NCBI GenBank assembly: GCA_907163375.1
Contig: CAJQUW010001431.1
Location: 1-64,000 of the forward strand
Origin: Prostheceraeus crozeri
Lineage: Eukaryota > Platyhelminthes > Polycladida > Euryleptidae
Direction of reading: 5' to 3'
Length of the DNA: 64,000 bases
The notes under the pieces were generated by a model. That model was not told the DNA's origin and did not search any database. It saw only the letters and a program-made list of their open reading frames with translations. This document shows, piece after piece, positions 7,885-17,280 of the stretch. Positions within the stretch are counted from its first letter, which is position 1. Every line of letters begins with the position of its first letter. A program made the translations under genes and the position numbers.

Positions 7885-9225
7885 TTAAAGCTCTGTTTTC
7901 TGTAATTCATTTTGATAAAAACGACCTCTGATATCCTCATTATCTAAATCTTTAATTTCATAAGTAATCGGATAACTTTGATTTATTTTAGAAACTTCAA
8001 ATATTTCTTTAGTCCAATAGCCAACAAAGCCTTTTTCAAATTTATTCTTATATTTAAATATTCTAACTCTATCTCCAATTTTAAATTTCGGCTTAAGTTT
8101 CTGCAAATTCGGATTACTCTCATTCAAATTATTATTCTCGAATATTTTCTTTCGTATCAAATCAGGGTCGTCAGAAGCATTCTTTGGGGTTTCTTCAATA
8201 CCAGAATGAACTTTATTATTGTACTCTTCTACAACTCCTGGTAATATCTTCAACCATTTCTGATTTCCTTGCTGAGTAAATTTCTTGAATAATTTATTTT
8301 TTAACGTCCGATTGAATCTTTCTATCACTACAGCTTTTCCTGCATTTTCAGTTGAAAAAACAATTTCAAATAGTGGCTGAACGTTTCTGTTATAAAATTC
8401 CGATCCTTTATCAACAAACAATTTCCTTGGCTTTCTATTACTTTCTTTAAAGATTCCTTCAAACGCATATTTAACTGATAGACCACTTTTATTTTTTAAA
8501 GGCTTTACCCAAGCGTATCGTGTATATAAATCTATAACGGTCAATGCGTATTTGTAGTCCCTTTCATTCGGCATATGAATAAGATCAGCACTCCAAATAT
8601 CATCTTTATTAAATACTTTTACTTTCAATAAATATTTAGGTCTTCTATATTCCTTGTGGATTTCAGACGCATAAACGTCTAAATTATGATTTTCATTTAA
8701 ACCCTGACCGAATAATATTTTAGCTTGTAAAGCTTTTTTAACAAACATTCTTTCAATTTTTTCTCTAAATGTAGGATTCTGAATACTATCTAATTCTTGA
8801 ATCATCTTCTTATCAGCTGCATGTCGAGAACTTAGATCATGATTTCGATAAGCTAAATCATGCCTGTAAGCTGCGGCATCTACTCTATTTATTGGTTCTT
8901 CACCTGGTTTCGGATTATTATTCTCATCTAGTCTTATATCTAATCGAGTTCCTGGACCAGTATATGAATGACCAGGAAGATGTTTTTCTTTCGAATATTT
9001 ACTCCAAATAAATCCAGGAAAGTTTTCTAATGTTTTTTGTATATCACCACCGAAGTGGTATGGAACTTTGTTCTTGTCACCTCCAATATCCTGACAATGT
9101 GAGTTTTTATTTTTGTTTAATAGATAATTCAATAAATCTAAATTAGAAATTTTTAATTTAGTTAAATTTTCGGAATTTGTAGAATTCATTTTAAAAGATA
9201 AAATAAAATTTAAAAGATAAAACAA
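7885..9225 (-). CDS. Fusion: phospholipase A2-like domain plus DDE integrase
   Basis: 446 codons in one intact frame; Met13 (9187-9189) is the likely start. Residues about 83-145 form a parvovirus VP1u-like phospholipase A2 domain: calcium loop YTGPG (88-92), catalytic HD pair (122-123) and Y126, followed by a helix with a second acidic Asp (D138). In parvoviruses this enzyme opens endosomal membranes during entry. From about residue 183 the protein is a Polinton integrase with D214 (SADLIHM), D272 (VDKGSEF) and E302 (VIERFNRTLK) and an SH3-like C-terminal domain (KIGDRVRIFKYKNKFEKGF). Unlike the Polinton A integrase it has no chromodomain. How the two activities are separated (processing, alternative start) is not visible. 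Confidence 0.88.
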   Translation of the reverse strand: MFYLLNFILSFKMNSTNSENLTKLKISNLDLLNYLLNKNKNSHCQDIGGDKNKVPYHFGGDIQKTLENFPGFIWSKYSKEKHLPGHSYTGPGTRLDIRLDENNNPKPGEEPINRVDAAAYRHDLAYRNHDLSSRHAADKKMIQELDSIQNPTFREKIERMFVKKALQAKILFGQGLNENHNLDVYASEIHKEYRRPKYLLKVKVFNKDDIWSADLIHMPNERDYKYALTVIDLYTRYAWVKPLKNKSGLSVKYAFEGIFKESNRKPRKLFVDKGSEFYNRNVQPLFEIVFSTENAGKAVVIERFNRTLKNKLFKKFTQQGNQKWLKILPGVVEEYNNKVHSGIEETPKNASDDPDLIRKKIFENNNLNESNPNLQKLKPKFKIGDRVRIFKYKNKFEKGFVGYWTKEIFEVSKINQSYPITYEIKDLDNEDIRGRFYQNELQKTEL

Positions 9226-9239
9226 AAAAAATTGTTTTA

Positions 9240-9262
9240 CCGAAAAGAACCAAAGGTTCTGA
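9240..9262. repeat. Mini-hairpin between integrase start and 9268-9753 stop
   Basis: GAACC-AAA-GGTTC hairpin immediately downstream of the stop codon of the minus-strand 9268-9753 gene. Confidence 0.6.
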
Positions 9263-9267
9263 GGTTA

Positions 9268-9753
9268 TTACCTTATCATACTAGGACTTAGATATATTCC
9301 AGAACCATCTTTAGTTTCTTTAATTTCAATTAAATCATCAACATTGTGGAGAATATTTTTAAGAACTCGTTTTCCTTCATCAACTAATTTTAATTTACTA
9401 ATAAAATTATCTACTATTCCTTCTCCCCTAGCAACTTTCTCTAACTCTCTATTATGTCGTTTTTGTTCTTCTAATGCTGCCTTCTCTGATTTATTTTTAT
9501 TTACTGCTTGGACAATACCAGCTGTCCCACCTGCAACACTTCCTGCTGCTGCTATGCCTCCTATTATTAGTGGAATTAATGGGAGAATCCCGCCATTCTT
9601 TTCTTCTTGTAATTGAATATTCTCTATCATTGGTTTACTTATGTAATACTTTTTTTTATTAATAGTAATAGTTTTAGGGGTATTTTTGTCAACAATATTA
9701 CGTAATTTTAATTCAACAGTTTTATTATTAATATTACTTTTCGCTTGCGACAT
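9268..9753 (-). CDS. pX/pVI-like virion protein with membrane-active segment
   Basis: 161 residues. A basic N-terminal half (residues 1-40) leads to GGILPLIPLIIGG (54-66) and a Gly/Ala-rich hydrophobic stretch to about residue 84, then charged helices (KAALEEQKRHNRELEKVARGE). The GG-x-LPL signature followed by a hydrophobic helix resembles adenovirus-like minor virion proteins that are cut at Gly-Gly-x motifs and lyse membranes. The start ATG is preceded by an AT-rich tandem repeat. A hairpin repeat sits just past the stop codon. The functional call is by pattern; the gene itself is well supported by an intact frame between capsid and integrase. Confidence 0.55.
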   Translation of the reverse strand: MSQAKSNINNKTVELKLRNIVDKNTPKTITINKKKYYISKPMIENIQLQEEKNGGILPLIPLIIGGIAAAGSVAGGTAGIVQAVNKNKSEKAALEEQKRHNRELEKVARGEGIVDNFISKLKLVDEGKRVLKNILHNVDDLIEIKETKDGSGIYLSPSMIR

Positions 9754-9764
9754 TTTTAATAAAA

Positions 9765-9970
9765 AAATTTTAAGTTATCAAAAATTTAAATCTATTCTAG
9801 TTATGAAAAAATTTCAAGTTACCAAAAAATTTTAATTTATTCTAGTTATTAAAAAATTTCAAGTTACTAAAAAATTTTAAGTTACCAAAAAATTTTAATC
9901 TATTCTAGTTATGAAAAATATTAAGTTAAGAATTTTTTAATCTATTCTAGTTATGAAAAAATTTTAATTA
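9765..9970. repeat. AT-rich tandem repeat upstream of the 9268-9753 gene
   Basis: Irregular copies of AAAATTTCAAGTTAC and TTTTAATCTATTCTAGTTATGA alternate four to five times. Likely the promoter or leader region of the pX-like gene, since it abuts its start codon. Confidence 0.7.
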
Positions 9971-9974
9971 ACTT

Positions 9975-10028
9975 ATCAGAGCGAAGCTCCTCTGGCTTTA
10001 GCCTATCGGACCAAAGGTCCTAAGGTTA
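9975..10028. repeat. Mini-hairpin cluster at the capsid gene stop codon
   Basis: GAGC-GAA-GCTC, GGC-TTTA-GCC and GGACC-AAA-GGTCC hairpins in a row, ending next to the TAG stop of the minus-strand capsid gene. Confidence 0.8.
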
Positions 10029-11377
10029 CTAACCGATCCTTACCATCTTTCCATTAAGAATTTCAATAGAATATTTTACATCTTCTAGCAATAAACCATA
10101 AGCCATCAATGAAGTTGTGGAATCTTTCTTTTCAATATTAATTGTTACATCACAACCATTTTTAATAATATCTTCAGATTGTGCACTTAAATCGAAACAG
10201 AAAATTGGATATAAATGTCTCCAATCTCCAGGAGCTAATTGTGGTTCAACTCCAAATTCTGTACAAAGATTTCGATAACAATCATATCCTTCCATAAATT
10301 GATTATTGGTATCATCGAATCTTAATGGATCAATTGGATATCGAGTTTGATTTAATGAAACTTGTAAACTTCGAATTGTATTAATATGAAAAATATTGTT
10401 GTTCTTATCAAAACTTGGAGAATTATTTCTTTGAAATGTTAGTAATAAATATCTTGGAGTATTCGCAGTTCTAGTAAAATGCCAGTTAAATCTTTGTTCG
10501 GAAAAAGTTACTGAACTAGCAGTACGCTTTAGAAAATTTACTGGAATTGGTTTGTTAGTATTTAATCTTTTTGCAATAGCTGTTTCAACCTCTAAACTAG
10601 GAGTAATATGCTTAATCCACCATTCAAGTCTATCAATTTTTAAATATGCTTTTTTCCCAGTCTTATATCCCAGTCTTAGTCAAAAAAGATTAATTCATTA
10701 TTTGCTGTACGATGAATTATTAATTTAAATTTTAATTGATATGATATTTTATCATAATCTAAATATCCGAATAATGGAGACAATGACCAATTAACTGTCT
10801 GTTTACTTTTTTTGTTAAATTCACGTCTTTCTTTATATGCATCATTATTTGTTTTATTTAAATGTTTTGCAATATTTTCTACATCTTTCGCAATTCCTGC
10901 GGCATCTGTTCCAGCGTGAGTTAAATCATCAACAATTATACCATCATTAGTATCAGGAAACCAACCTTCGATTTCATACTTTTTATTATTTTCACCAATT
11001 GTTACAAATCTAAGCATTGTATCAATTACACCTGGAGAATCACTTATTGTTTCTATATTTTGAGTTGCAACATCTAAACGCATTTGTGTAAATAATCTTG
11101 GAAAGAAATTATTCTCTAGTGCAATATTATCGGTTTCTGGTAATGGTGTTGTAAAATTGGCATCACTATACAAAGAATATTCACAGTGTAAAAATCAATC
11201 AGGTAGATATAAATAACTCTGCTGATTATCAACTTCAAAAATTAAATCTCCTCCAGTATTTACTCTACTGGAAGATCCGGGATTCATAGCAATTCTTATA
11301 TAGTCATTCTTTTTTTGATTATAACTGACGAACGGAGGATCGTCTAATCTAAATTTATTTTCAATAAGCGAAGACAT
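10029..11377 (-). pseudogene. Major capsid protein-like gene (jelly-roll type), broken
   Basis: Would be roughly 450 codons from ATG at 11375-11377. The first 60 or so codons run to an in-frame TGA (11195-11197); the same frame reopens directly and continues to 10676. A second break at about 10,660-10,680, where the words ATCCCAGTCTT are locally duplicated, shifts the frame, and the new frame stays open to the TAG at 10029. Landmarks fit the jelly-roll capsid family seen in animal Polintons: a SYLYLPD strand near the N-terminus, ENNFFPRLFTQMRL, then IETISDSPGVIDTML, SPLFGYLDYDKI, and a C-terminal YPIFCFDLSAQSE block. It is the largest gene between pX-like and coiled-coil virion genes. It is described here only as broken; family membership is from remembered family features. 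Confidence 0.65.
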
Positions 11378-11504
11378 TTTTATAAAAAATAATTTGACTT
11401 TTTGTTTTTTTCTCACAGACAGAAAAAATTCTGCTAAAATAATTTTACTTAAATAATTTTGCTAAAAAAATTTTACAAAAAAATAATTATACTAAAAATA
11501 TATT

Positions 11505-12092
11505 TTAGAATTTTGCTAGACCAGCTCCGCTACAGCTTTGCTGGTTAGACCGAAGGTTGCTGCTCACGCCATTACCTCTTATTTCTTCAATTGAACGAAC
11601 CGTAGGTTCTATGGCTACGCCTGTTTTTTTATTATTTTTATTTTCATTATGTTTACTATTAGACGGAGCTCCGCTCCTCAAGGTTTCACCCCCCACAGCT
11701 ATGTTAGCAATTTTGCTTTTTGTTTCCTCTGAAAGTTTTTTTAAATTTTTTAGTTCTTCAGAATCATTCCTAAGTTTACGAATAGCTTCTAGTTGCTTTA
11801 ATTCGTTTTGAGACTTGACAGCATTTGATATTGCACTAGCTGTACTACCTATAGCAGCTGCTCCTTTTGCAGCAGATGTAATCAAATCTTTATTATTTTT
11901 AATTAAGTTAACGATACTTCCAATACCAGAAAAGATGCCAGCCCCTTCTTTTTGAAACGTCTTTTCTAGGAACTTTTGTGTTCCGACAGTTTCTGCACTA
12001 TCATAATGGTACACAGGTTTCTGAGATGGTTCATGAGCAATTTTATTATTTGATGCAAAATGTTTAAGATTGTGTTTATAAATTATAGGCAT
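11505..12092 (-). CDS. Amphipathic virion-type protein, hairpin-encoded C-terminus
   Basis: 195 residues, intact frame. Residues 48-100 combine a Gly/Ala/Ile-rich amphipathic segment (AGIFSGIGSIVNLIKNN, AAKGAAAIGSTASAIS) with helical charged sequence that may form a coiled coil to about residue 125. This recalls membrane-active minor capsid proteins but no family is certain. Unusually, three stretches of the protein are written by mini-hairpin repeats: around GETLRSGAPSN, around GVAIEPTVRS and the last 18 or so residues (NLRSNQQSCSGAG). The start is preceded by an A/T-rich leader and lies just downstream of the hairpin array at 12,131-12,346. Confidence 0.6.
   Translation of the reverse strand: MPIIYKHNLKHFASNNKIAHEPSQKPVYHYDSAETVGTQKFLEKTFQKEGAGIFSGIGSIVNLIKNNKDLITSAAKGAAAIGSTASAISNAVKSQNELKQLEAIRKLRNDSEELKNLKKLSEETKSKIANIAVGGETLRSGAPSNSKHNENKNNKKTGVAIEPTVRSIEEIRGNGVSSNLRSNQQSCSGAGLAKF
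11515..11690. repeat. Three mini-hairpin units inside the 11505-12092 gene
   Basis: Hairpins at about 11515-11560 (including CCAGC...GCTGG), 11590-11622 (GAACC-GTA-GGTTC and GGC-TAC-GCC type, diverged) and 11658-11690 (GGAGC-TCC-GCTCC type). All are read through without stop codons in the minus-strand frame. Confidence 0.65.
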
Positions 12093-12130
12093 TTTTTAGG
12101 ATTAAATTTGACTTTTGGGAAAAAATATTT

Positions 12131-12346
12131 ACGATCGGCTAAAGCCTCGAGGAGCTTCGCTCCGATTGGTTAGAAACCTGAGGACCTTTGGTCCGATCGG
12201 CTAAAGCCTCGAGGAGCTTCGCTCCGATTGGTTAGTAACCTGAGGACCTTTGGTCCGATCGGCTAAAGCCTCGAGGAGCTTCGTTCCGATAGGTTAGAAA
12301 CCCAAGACTTCGTCGATCGGCTAAAGCCTCAGGACAAGGTCCGATC
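12131..12346. repeat. Tandem array of mini-hairpin repeats
   Basis: About three and a half copies of a unit of roughly 62 bp: GATCGGCTAAAGCC, GAGGAGCTTCGCTCCGAT, GGTTAGAAACC and GAGGACCTTTGGTCC. Each unit holds four hairpins (GGC/GCC, GGAGC/GCTCC, GGTT/AACC, GGACC/GGTCC). The fourth copy is degraded. The array fills the gap between two minus-strand genes, and its edge supplies the TGA stop codon of the upstream gene (12345-12347). Confidence 0.9.
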
Positions 12347-13232
12347 AAGATTTACGTTTGTGAATGGACAACAACTTCGAGATAACTTTATTAATTGACT
12401 GTTGCACTTTATCTATTGCGTCAAGCAGCGTGTGATGTACTTTAATTTCTTTTCTATTAACTTGCATTTTCACCTGATTCATCTTCAACGCCGTTTTAAG
12501 TGCATTTAACTTAATTTTAAGAACATCTAATTGTCTTTTAACAGAATCTAACTGTTCTTTATTTTCTTTAGAGTTTTCTTGTAAATTTTTCTTTAATTCA
12601 TTTTCTAAATTGATTTTAAGAGTTTTCATTCTATCAACTTTTTCATTAAGTGAGTTTACTTCATTTATTATTCTATTCATCTTTTTCATTTGTTGAGTAA
12701 TTTTAGAACTTAATTCATCAACACTTTTTTGGAATGTAGCTTGTAACTGCTTTAAATTTTTTTAAATTTTTTCAGGAAGTTTTTCTATTTCATCTTCTAA
12801 TTGTTCTTTTAACATTTTTATCTGATGTTTATTTTTAATGACTGCAGATTTTAAATTTATAGAAAGTAATATTAAAATTTTTGATTGTTCTGAAATCTTT
12901 TTAAAAAGTTTTGCTATATCTGCTTCTAGCTCTCTATCCTTTTTATCAAGTTTTAATAATTTTTCGTTTAATGATTTGTCATTAAGTTTTAGCAACTTTA
13001 ATTCATTCATCAGTGGAACCAAAACATCGTTTATATATTTTTCCTTTAAATCATTGATTTGTGTATCAACATATTGTTTATTTGTTAACTCTGTATTTTG
13101 TTGTGGAAGAATAGAAAGATGCAATGGACCAGATAAAACGTCTCCAGTTTTCATAATATAATTTTCTATCTCTATTTCTAATTCACGATTATTCGGGATA
13201 TATGCACCTCCACCAACATTTGGTAACATCAT
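12345..13232 (-). pseudogene. Fibre-like coiled-coil protein interrupted by one in-frame stop
   Basis: Two frames (12762-13232, 156 codons; 12345-12689) lie in the same phase and are joined by open sequence except for a single TAA at 12762-12764, so this is one gene of about 295 codons with a nonsense change. The N-terminus has TGDVLSGPLHL (29-39) and NKQYVD (51-56), the short motif pair common in phage and virus tail-fibre or trimeric spike proteins. Nearly everything after residue 60 is heptad-rich coiled coil. A trimeric attachment fibre on the virion is a reasonable inference. It is divergent from the plus-strand gene at 13,493 across an AT-rich repeat. Confidence 0.6.
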
Positions 13233-13237
13233 TTTTT

Positions 13238-13492
13238 AACAATAAAAAAATAAAATTTTTTCTAATAAAAATAAAAAAATAAAATTTTTTCTAATAAAAA
13301 TAAAATTTTTTCTAATAAAAATAAAAAAATAAAATTTTTTCTAATAAAAATAAAATTTTTGCTAATAAAAATAAAAAATAAAATTTTTTCTTATAAAAAT
13401 AAAAAATAAAATTTTTTCTAATAAAAATAAGAAATAAAATTTTTTCTAATAAAAATAAAAAAAATAAAATTTTTTCTAATAAAAATAAAAAA
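13238..13492. repeat. AT-only minisatellite at the divergent gene junction
   Basis: About ten copies of a unit close to AAAATAAAATTTTTTCTAAT, almost without G or C, fill the whole space between the start codon of the minus-strand fibre-like gene and the plus-strand 13,493 gene. It is the only divergent junction in the element, so it must hold both promoters and is also a candidate melting or replication site. Confidence 0.85.
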
Positions 13493-14785
13493 ATGGAAAA
13501 TCCAAATTTAAAAAAATTATATTCGCCCGCATCATCCTGTTCTTCTTATTCGACGAGATCAACGGTATTTGAAAATAAATGTTTTGATAATAATAATAAT
13601 AATAATAATCCATGTATAGATGTTAATATTTTATTTCAATTACAAGCCGAAATATTTAGAGAACAGACTAAAGGTTTACCTTCTATAGAAACTAATTATT
13701 GTTTATTTCCGGGGGATCCATTTATTAAATTTATGGAGATTGTAAGTAAATATAATGATGTAGCTTATGTTGAATTAAATAAAGAAAATATGGTTATAAT
13801 AGGTCATAATAATGTTTATGGATTTATTAGAGCAGTGTTACCAATTAGTAATACTGATTGGATAGAAACTAAAATTATTAATTATATCAATATTAAAGAA
13901 TTAGTTAAAAAATAAAAATCTTTTTTGAAAGAAAAAATTAGATTATTTGTTGACGATCAAAATCAATATAACATTCACATAGAGAGTAAAAAACATAATG
14001 AAGAATTATTATGTCAAGTTTATTATAGAGACACAATTTATAAACAAGAAACATTAGAAATGCCCCAAAGATATGATGATGATACTTATATAGGATTATA
14101 TTCCAACTTAAATATTAATTTATTAAAATCTTATATAAATGGCTTAGCTCAACAAGAAAAAATTTATATGTGGACTACACCTTATACTATTAACAATGTC
14201 CATAATCATAATAAACGAACCGAAGGTTCTAGGGCTTTGCCCGATCTTAAAGAATCTTATGATAATAATGATGATTCTGTAACATCTGAAAAAGGTGTAA
14301 ATGGTAAAAAAGATTATAAAAATATTAGTAATTATAAAAATTTATCTAAATTTCATTTTCTTACAATTGAAAATAATAATGATGGCATAGTTGAAGATAC
14401 TGTTAGACAACTATGTGTCGGGTCTACAAAATTTAAATTAGGATTTACATCTAATCAATTTAAAATTTTATCATCTTTAATAAAAACTAAAAGTGATTCA
14501 AATTATGGTGGTGTTATTAAATTTTCCAAAAGAGATCAAAGACCAATATTTTTCTCTATTATATTATTATCAGATAAAAGATGTAATTTAGAATTAGATA
14601 TTCCAATAAGAGAATGGTATCCTATCATGGAAGGGCATCCTATACCAAAAAGTGTAATTTATGATGATGAAGAAACAATTTATGATGATGATGAAGAAAC
14701 AATTTATGATGATGATGATGAATCAATAGTTAGTGAAAAAAAATTTAAATTATCTTTTGATAAAACATTATATGATGAAACTTAA
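13493..14785 (+). pseudogene. Unknown gene upstream of the polymerase, one in-frame stop
   Basis: Two frames in the same phase (13493-13915 and about 13925-14785) are separated only by a TAA at 13913-13915, giving about 430 codons in all. Not recognised with confidence. Segments such as PFIKFMEIVSKYNDVAYVEL followed by MVIIGHNNVYGFIRAVL, and a later KFKLGFTSNQFKILSSLI, alternate strands and helices in a way that recalls sliding clamps; position directly before the polymerase fits but does not prove a processivity role. It contains a mini-hairpin read as RTEGSRALPD (14216-14245). The C-terminus has an acidic repeat, EETIYDDD, in three copies. An 18-bp repeat (GATAAAACTTAATGT) follows the stop codon. 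Confidence 0.5.
14216..14245. repeat. Mini-hairpin pair inside the 13,493-14,785 gene
   Basis: GAACC-GAA-GGTTC plus GGGC-TTT-GCCC, read in frame as RTEGSRALPD; the same phase as the polymerase copies. Confidence 0.8.
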
Positions 14786-15224
14786 TAAGATAAAACTTAA
14801 TATGATAAAACTTAATGTGATAAAACTTAATGTGATAAAGAAAAAAATAACTAAAGAACGTGAAATATATAATAATATAAAATAACACTCAAGTCCTTGA
14901 TATTAGAATGTTTATATCTAAAATTAGAACACAAATTTTTTCTTAAATTTTCTCTAAAAAAATAAAAAAATGGAAAATACCAAGTTTTATTGTGTCTTAT
15001 GTAAAAAAAAGTTGCAAACAAAAAGAAGTTATCAATCTCATTTAAATAGTAAATTGCATTTACAAAATGTAGAACGAGTTGATGAAGGAAATATATTAAA
15101 ATTAAATAGTTATAAAAACTATCTAGAAACATTGCCTACTGATATAAAAGTTAAAAAAATGTTTGATGATTATTCACATTCGGAATATAAAAAAGTTTTT
15201 AATAGTGAAGATGAGACCATACAA

Positions 15225-15290
15225 ACCGAAGGTTCTAGGGCTTCGCCCGTACATGGGACATCGGAGATGTCTTCCAGGGCTTCGCCCGTT
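15225..15290. repeat. Two consecutive in-frame mini-hairpin pairs in polB
   Basis: 15225-15250: CC-GAA-GG and GGGC-TTC-GCCC, read TEGSRASPV. 15255-15290: GACATC-GGA-GATGTC and GGGC-TTC-GCCC, read TSEMSSRASPV. Confidence 0.85.
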
Positions 15291-16299
15291 GAATATAATG
15301 AAACCGATAAAACTTTTTCTGATATTCTAACCAACTTTTATAATATATTTAAGAAATCTTTCAAATGTTATATGAATGTAGAAGTACTTTATACAAAAAA
15401 TGGACCTGATGGAATTCCTGAAGAAATAATACAAGGACATTTTACAAATTCACAAGAAATTCATAATGTAAATGATATACAACCCATATTTGAATCGATG
15501 ATACTTAAATTAGAAAATTGTATAATTGAAGCCCAGTTACGTGAATCTGGTTGGAGATTTGTTAAAATACTATCTAAGAAAATAGTAATTGATAAATATA
15601 AAAATAATACTGGTGGTAGTTATGTTTCTTTACCTTTCAGTTCACCACAAATAATCAACATAAAAAATGAAGATGATTATTGTTTTCTGTGGAGTATTAT
15701 AGCACATTTACATCCTGCAGAATATCATAAAGAAAGACTAAGTCATTATAATAAAGAAGAATACATAAAGGAATTTGATCTTTCTGATGGCTTAGATGAA
15801 TTTCCATATGATTATAATAGATTAATAAAGTTTCATAAAAAGAATAAAAATTTAATTGAAGTAAATGTTTTTGAATTAAATGTGAATTATGTTTCTATTG
15901 GTAAAATTATTCCACTTTACTCAGATTCAAAAAAATTTTATTTGAATAATAAAAATTTATGTCAATCAGAAATAGTATATAATGATAGAGGAAATTACAT
16001 GCATCATAATATTTTTTACCAAGGAAAAATAATATGTACTGAAAAATTTGAACTTGTTAAAACATTATCACCAATAATGATTAATCATAATAATTATAAA
16101 GGACGTACTGATGATTATAATTACAAATATTCATCTTTATCTTCAGAATATCAACAAAAATTAGAAAATTTAAATAAAAGTTTACAAAAATGTAAAATAG
16201 ATTATCAACAACAAATAAAAATGTTGCTACAACAATATCACCATAAATATCAAAATGAGATAGAAACAATTCAAAAATTAAATGAAGAAAATAATAAAG

Positions 16300-16333
16300 A
16301 ATCGGCTAAAGCCAGAGGAGCTTCGCTCCGATT
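16300..16333. repeat. In-frame mini-hairpin pair in polB, identical to the TIR copy
   Basis: AATCGG/CCGATT outer stem with GGC-TAAA-GCC and GGAGC-TTC-GCTCC inside; read SAKARGASLRL. The 34 bases match the copies in both TIRs exactly or nearly so. Confidence 0.88.
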
Positions 16334-16805
16334 AAATGACTGTTTAAAAAAATGTCTACAACAATATAAAGAACAATATGATAAAGAATATATTTATCAG
16401 CTACAAATATTAAATCAAAATTATCATCAAAATACATTTAATATTACAAAAGAAATTAATGAAACACATGAAATATATCAAGATAAATTTGTAAAATTAG
16501 AACAGTCAAAACAACCAGCACAAGCGAATATATTATATTATCAGGGTCATTTTATATTGTGTAAAGATGTTTCTATATTTACAAAAACTTCAGATAATAA
16601 AAATTTTCCTTGTCTTCAATGTATGACAAGTTTTAAAACTTTAGAAGAAATGAATAGACATTTGGAGAATTGCCAACAAAATGAAGCAGTTCAAAATACT
16701 TTTCCTAAAGATGATTATTTAGAATATAATAAATGGTATTTTAAAAATAAAGTACCCTTTACTATTTATTGTGATTTTGAAGCATATAATGTTAATATGA
16801 CACAA

Positions 16806-16918
16806 AATCGAACGGAAAGTTCCAGGGCTTCACCCGATTCTGAAAATTATAATTCTGAAAATTATAATTCTGAAAATTATAATTCTGAAAATTATAATTC
16901 TGAAAAAAGTGCGCCTGA
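16806..16918. repeat. In-frame mini-hairpin followed by a 15-bp codon repeat in polB
   Basis: 16806-16839 is a diverged hairpin pair read NRTESSRASPD. It is directly followed by four to five copies of TCTGAAAATTATAAT (Ser-Glu-Asn-Tyr-Asn) and then KSAPEKSAP repeats, a hypervariable linker just after ExoI. Confidence 0.85.
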
Positions 16919-17246
16919 AAAAAGTGCACCTGGAAAAAGTTCAGCTGAACAAAGTAAAGAAAAATATTTATTTGAACAAAAACCATTATGTTGGGGAATG
17001 TACATTCATTCAAATTATCCTGAATTATTTAAATCAGAATATTTTCAATACTATGGTGAAGATAGTTCAGAAATGTTTACAAAGAAAGTAGAAGAATTAC
17101 AAGGACGTTTTTCACAATTGCTTGAAACAAATATTCCAATGATGCCATTAACAGAAAAAGAAAAATTAAATTTTATTAATGAAACAAAATGTTATTACTG
17201 TGGAAGAGAATTTACAAAAAATTATAAAAATGGCAAAGGTAGATAT

Positions 17247-17280
17247 CTTGACAAGCAAAGCGACGGCTCTGCCGTCAAGG
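17247..17280. repeat. In-frame mini-hairpin in the zinc module of polB
   Basis: Outer stem CTTGAC/GTCAAG enclosing GACGGC-TCT-GCCGTC; read KQSDGSAVK, inserted between the CYYCG and DHDHLNG halves of the zinc module. Confidence 0.75.

Noticed and set aside
12131..12346. CRISPR-like array (regular repeats with short spacers)
   Set aside because: The units are continuous hairpin repeats with no unique spacers, no cas genes, and the context is a eukaryotic transposon.
16300..16333. tRNA-like or other structured RNA gene suggested by the small cloverleaf-like fold
   Set aside because: Only about 34 bases, lacks tRNA boxes, and the same unit recurs inside protein-coding frames.
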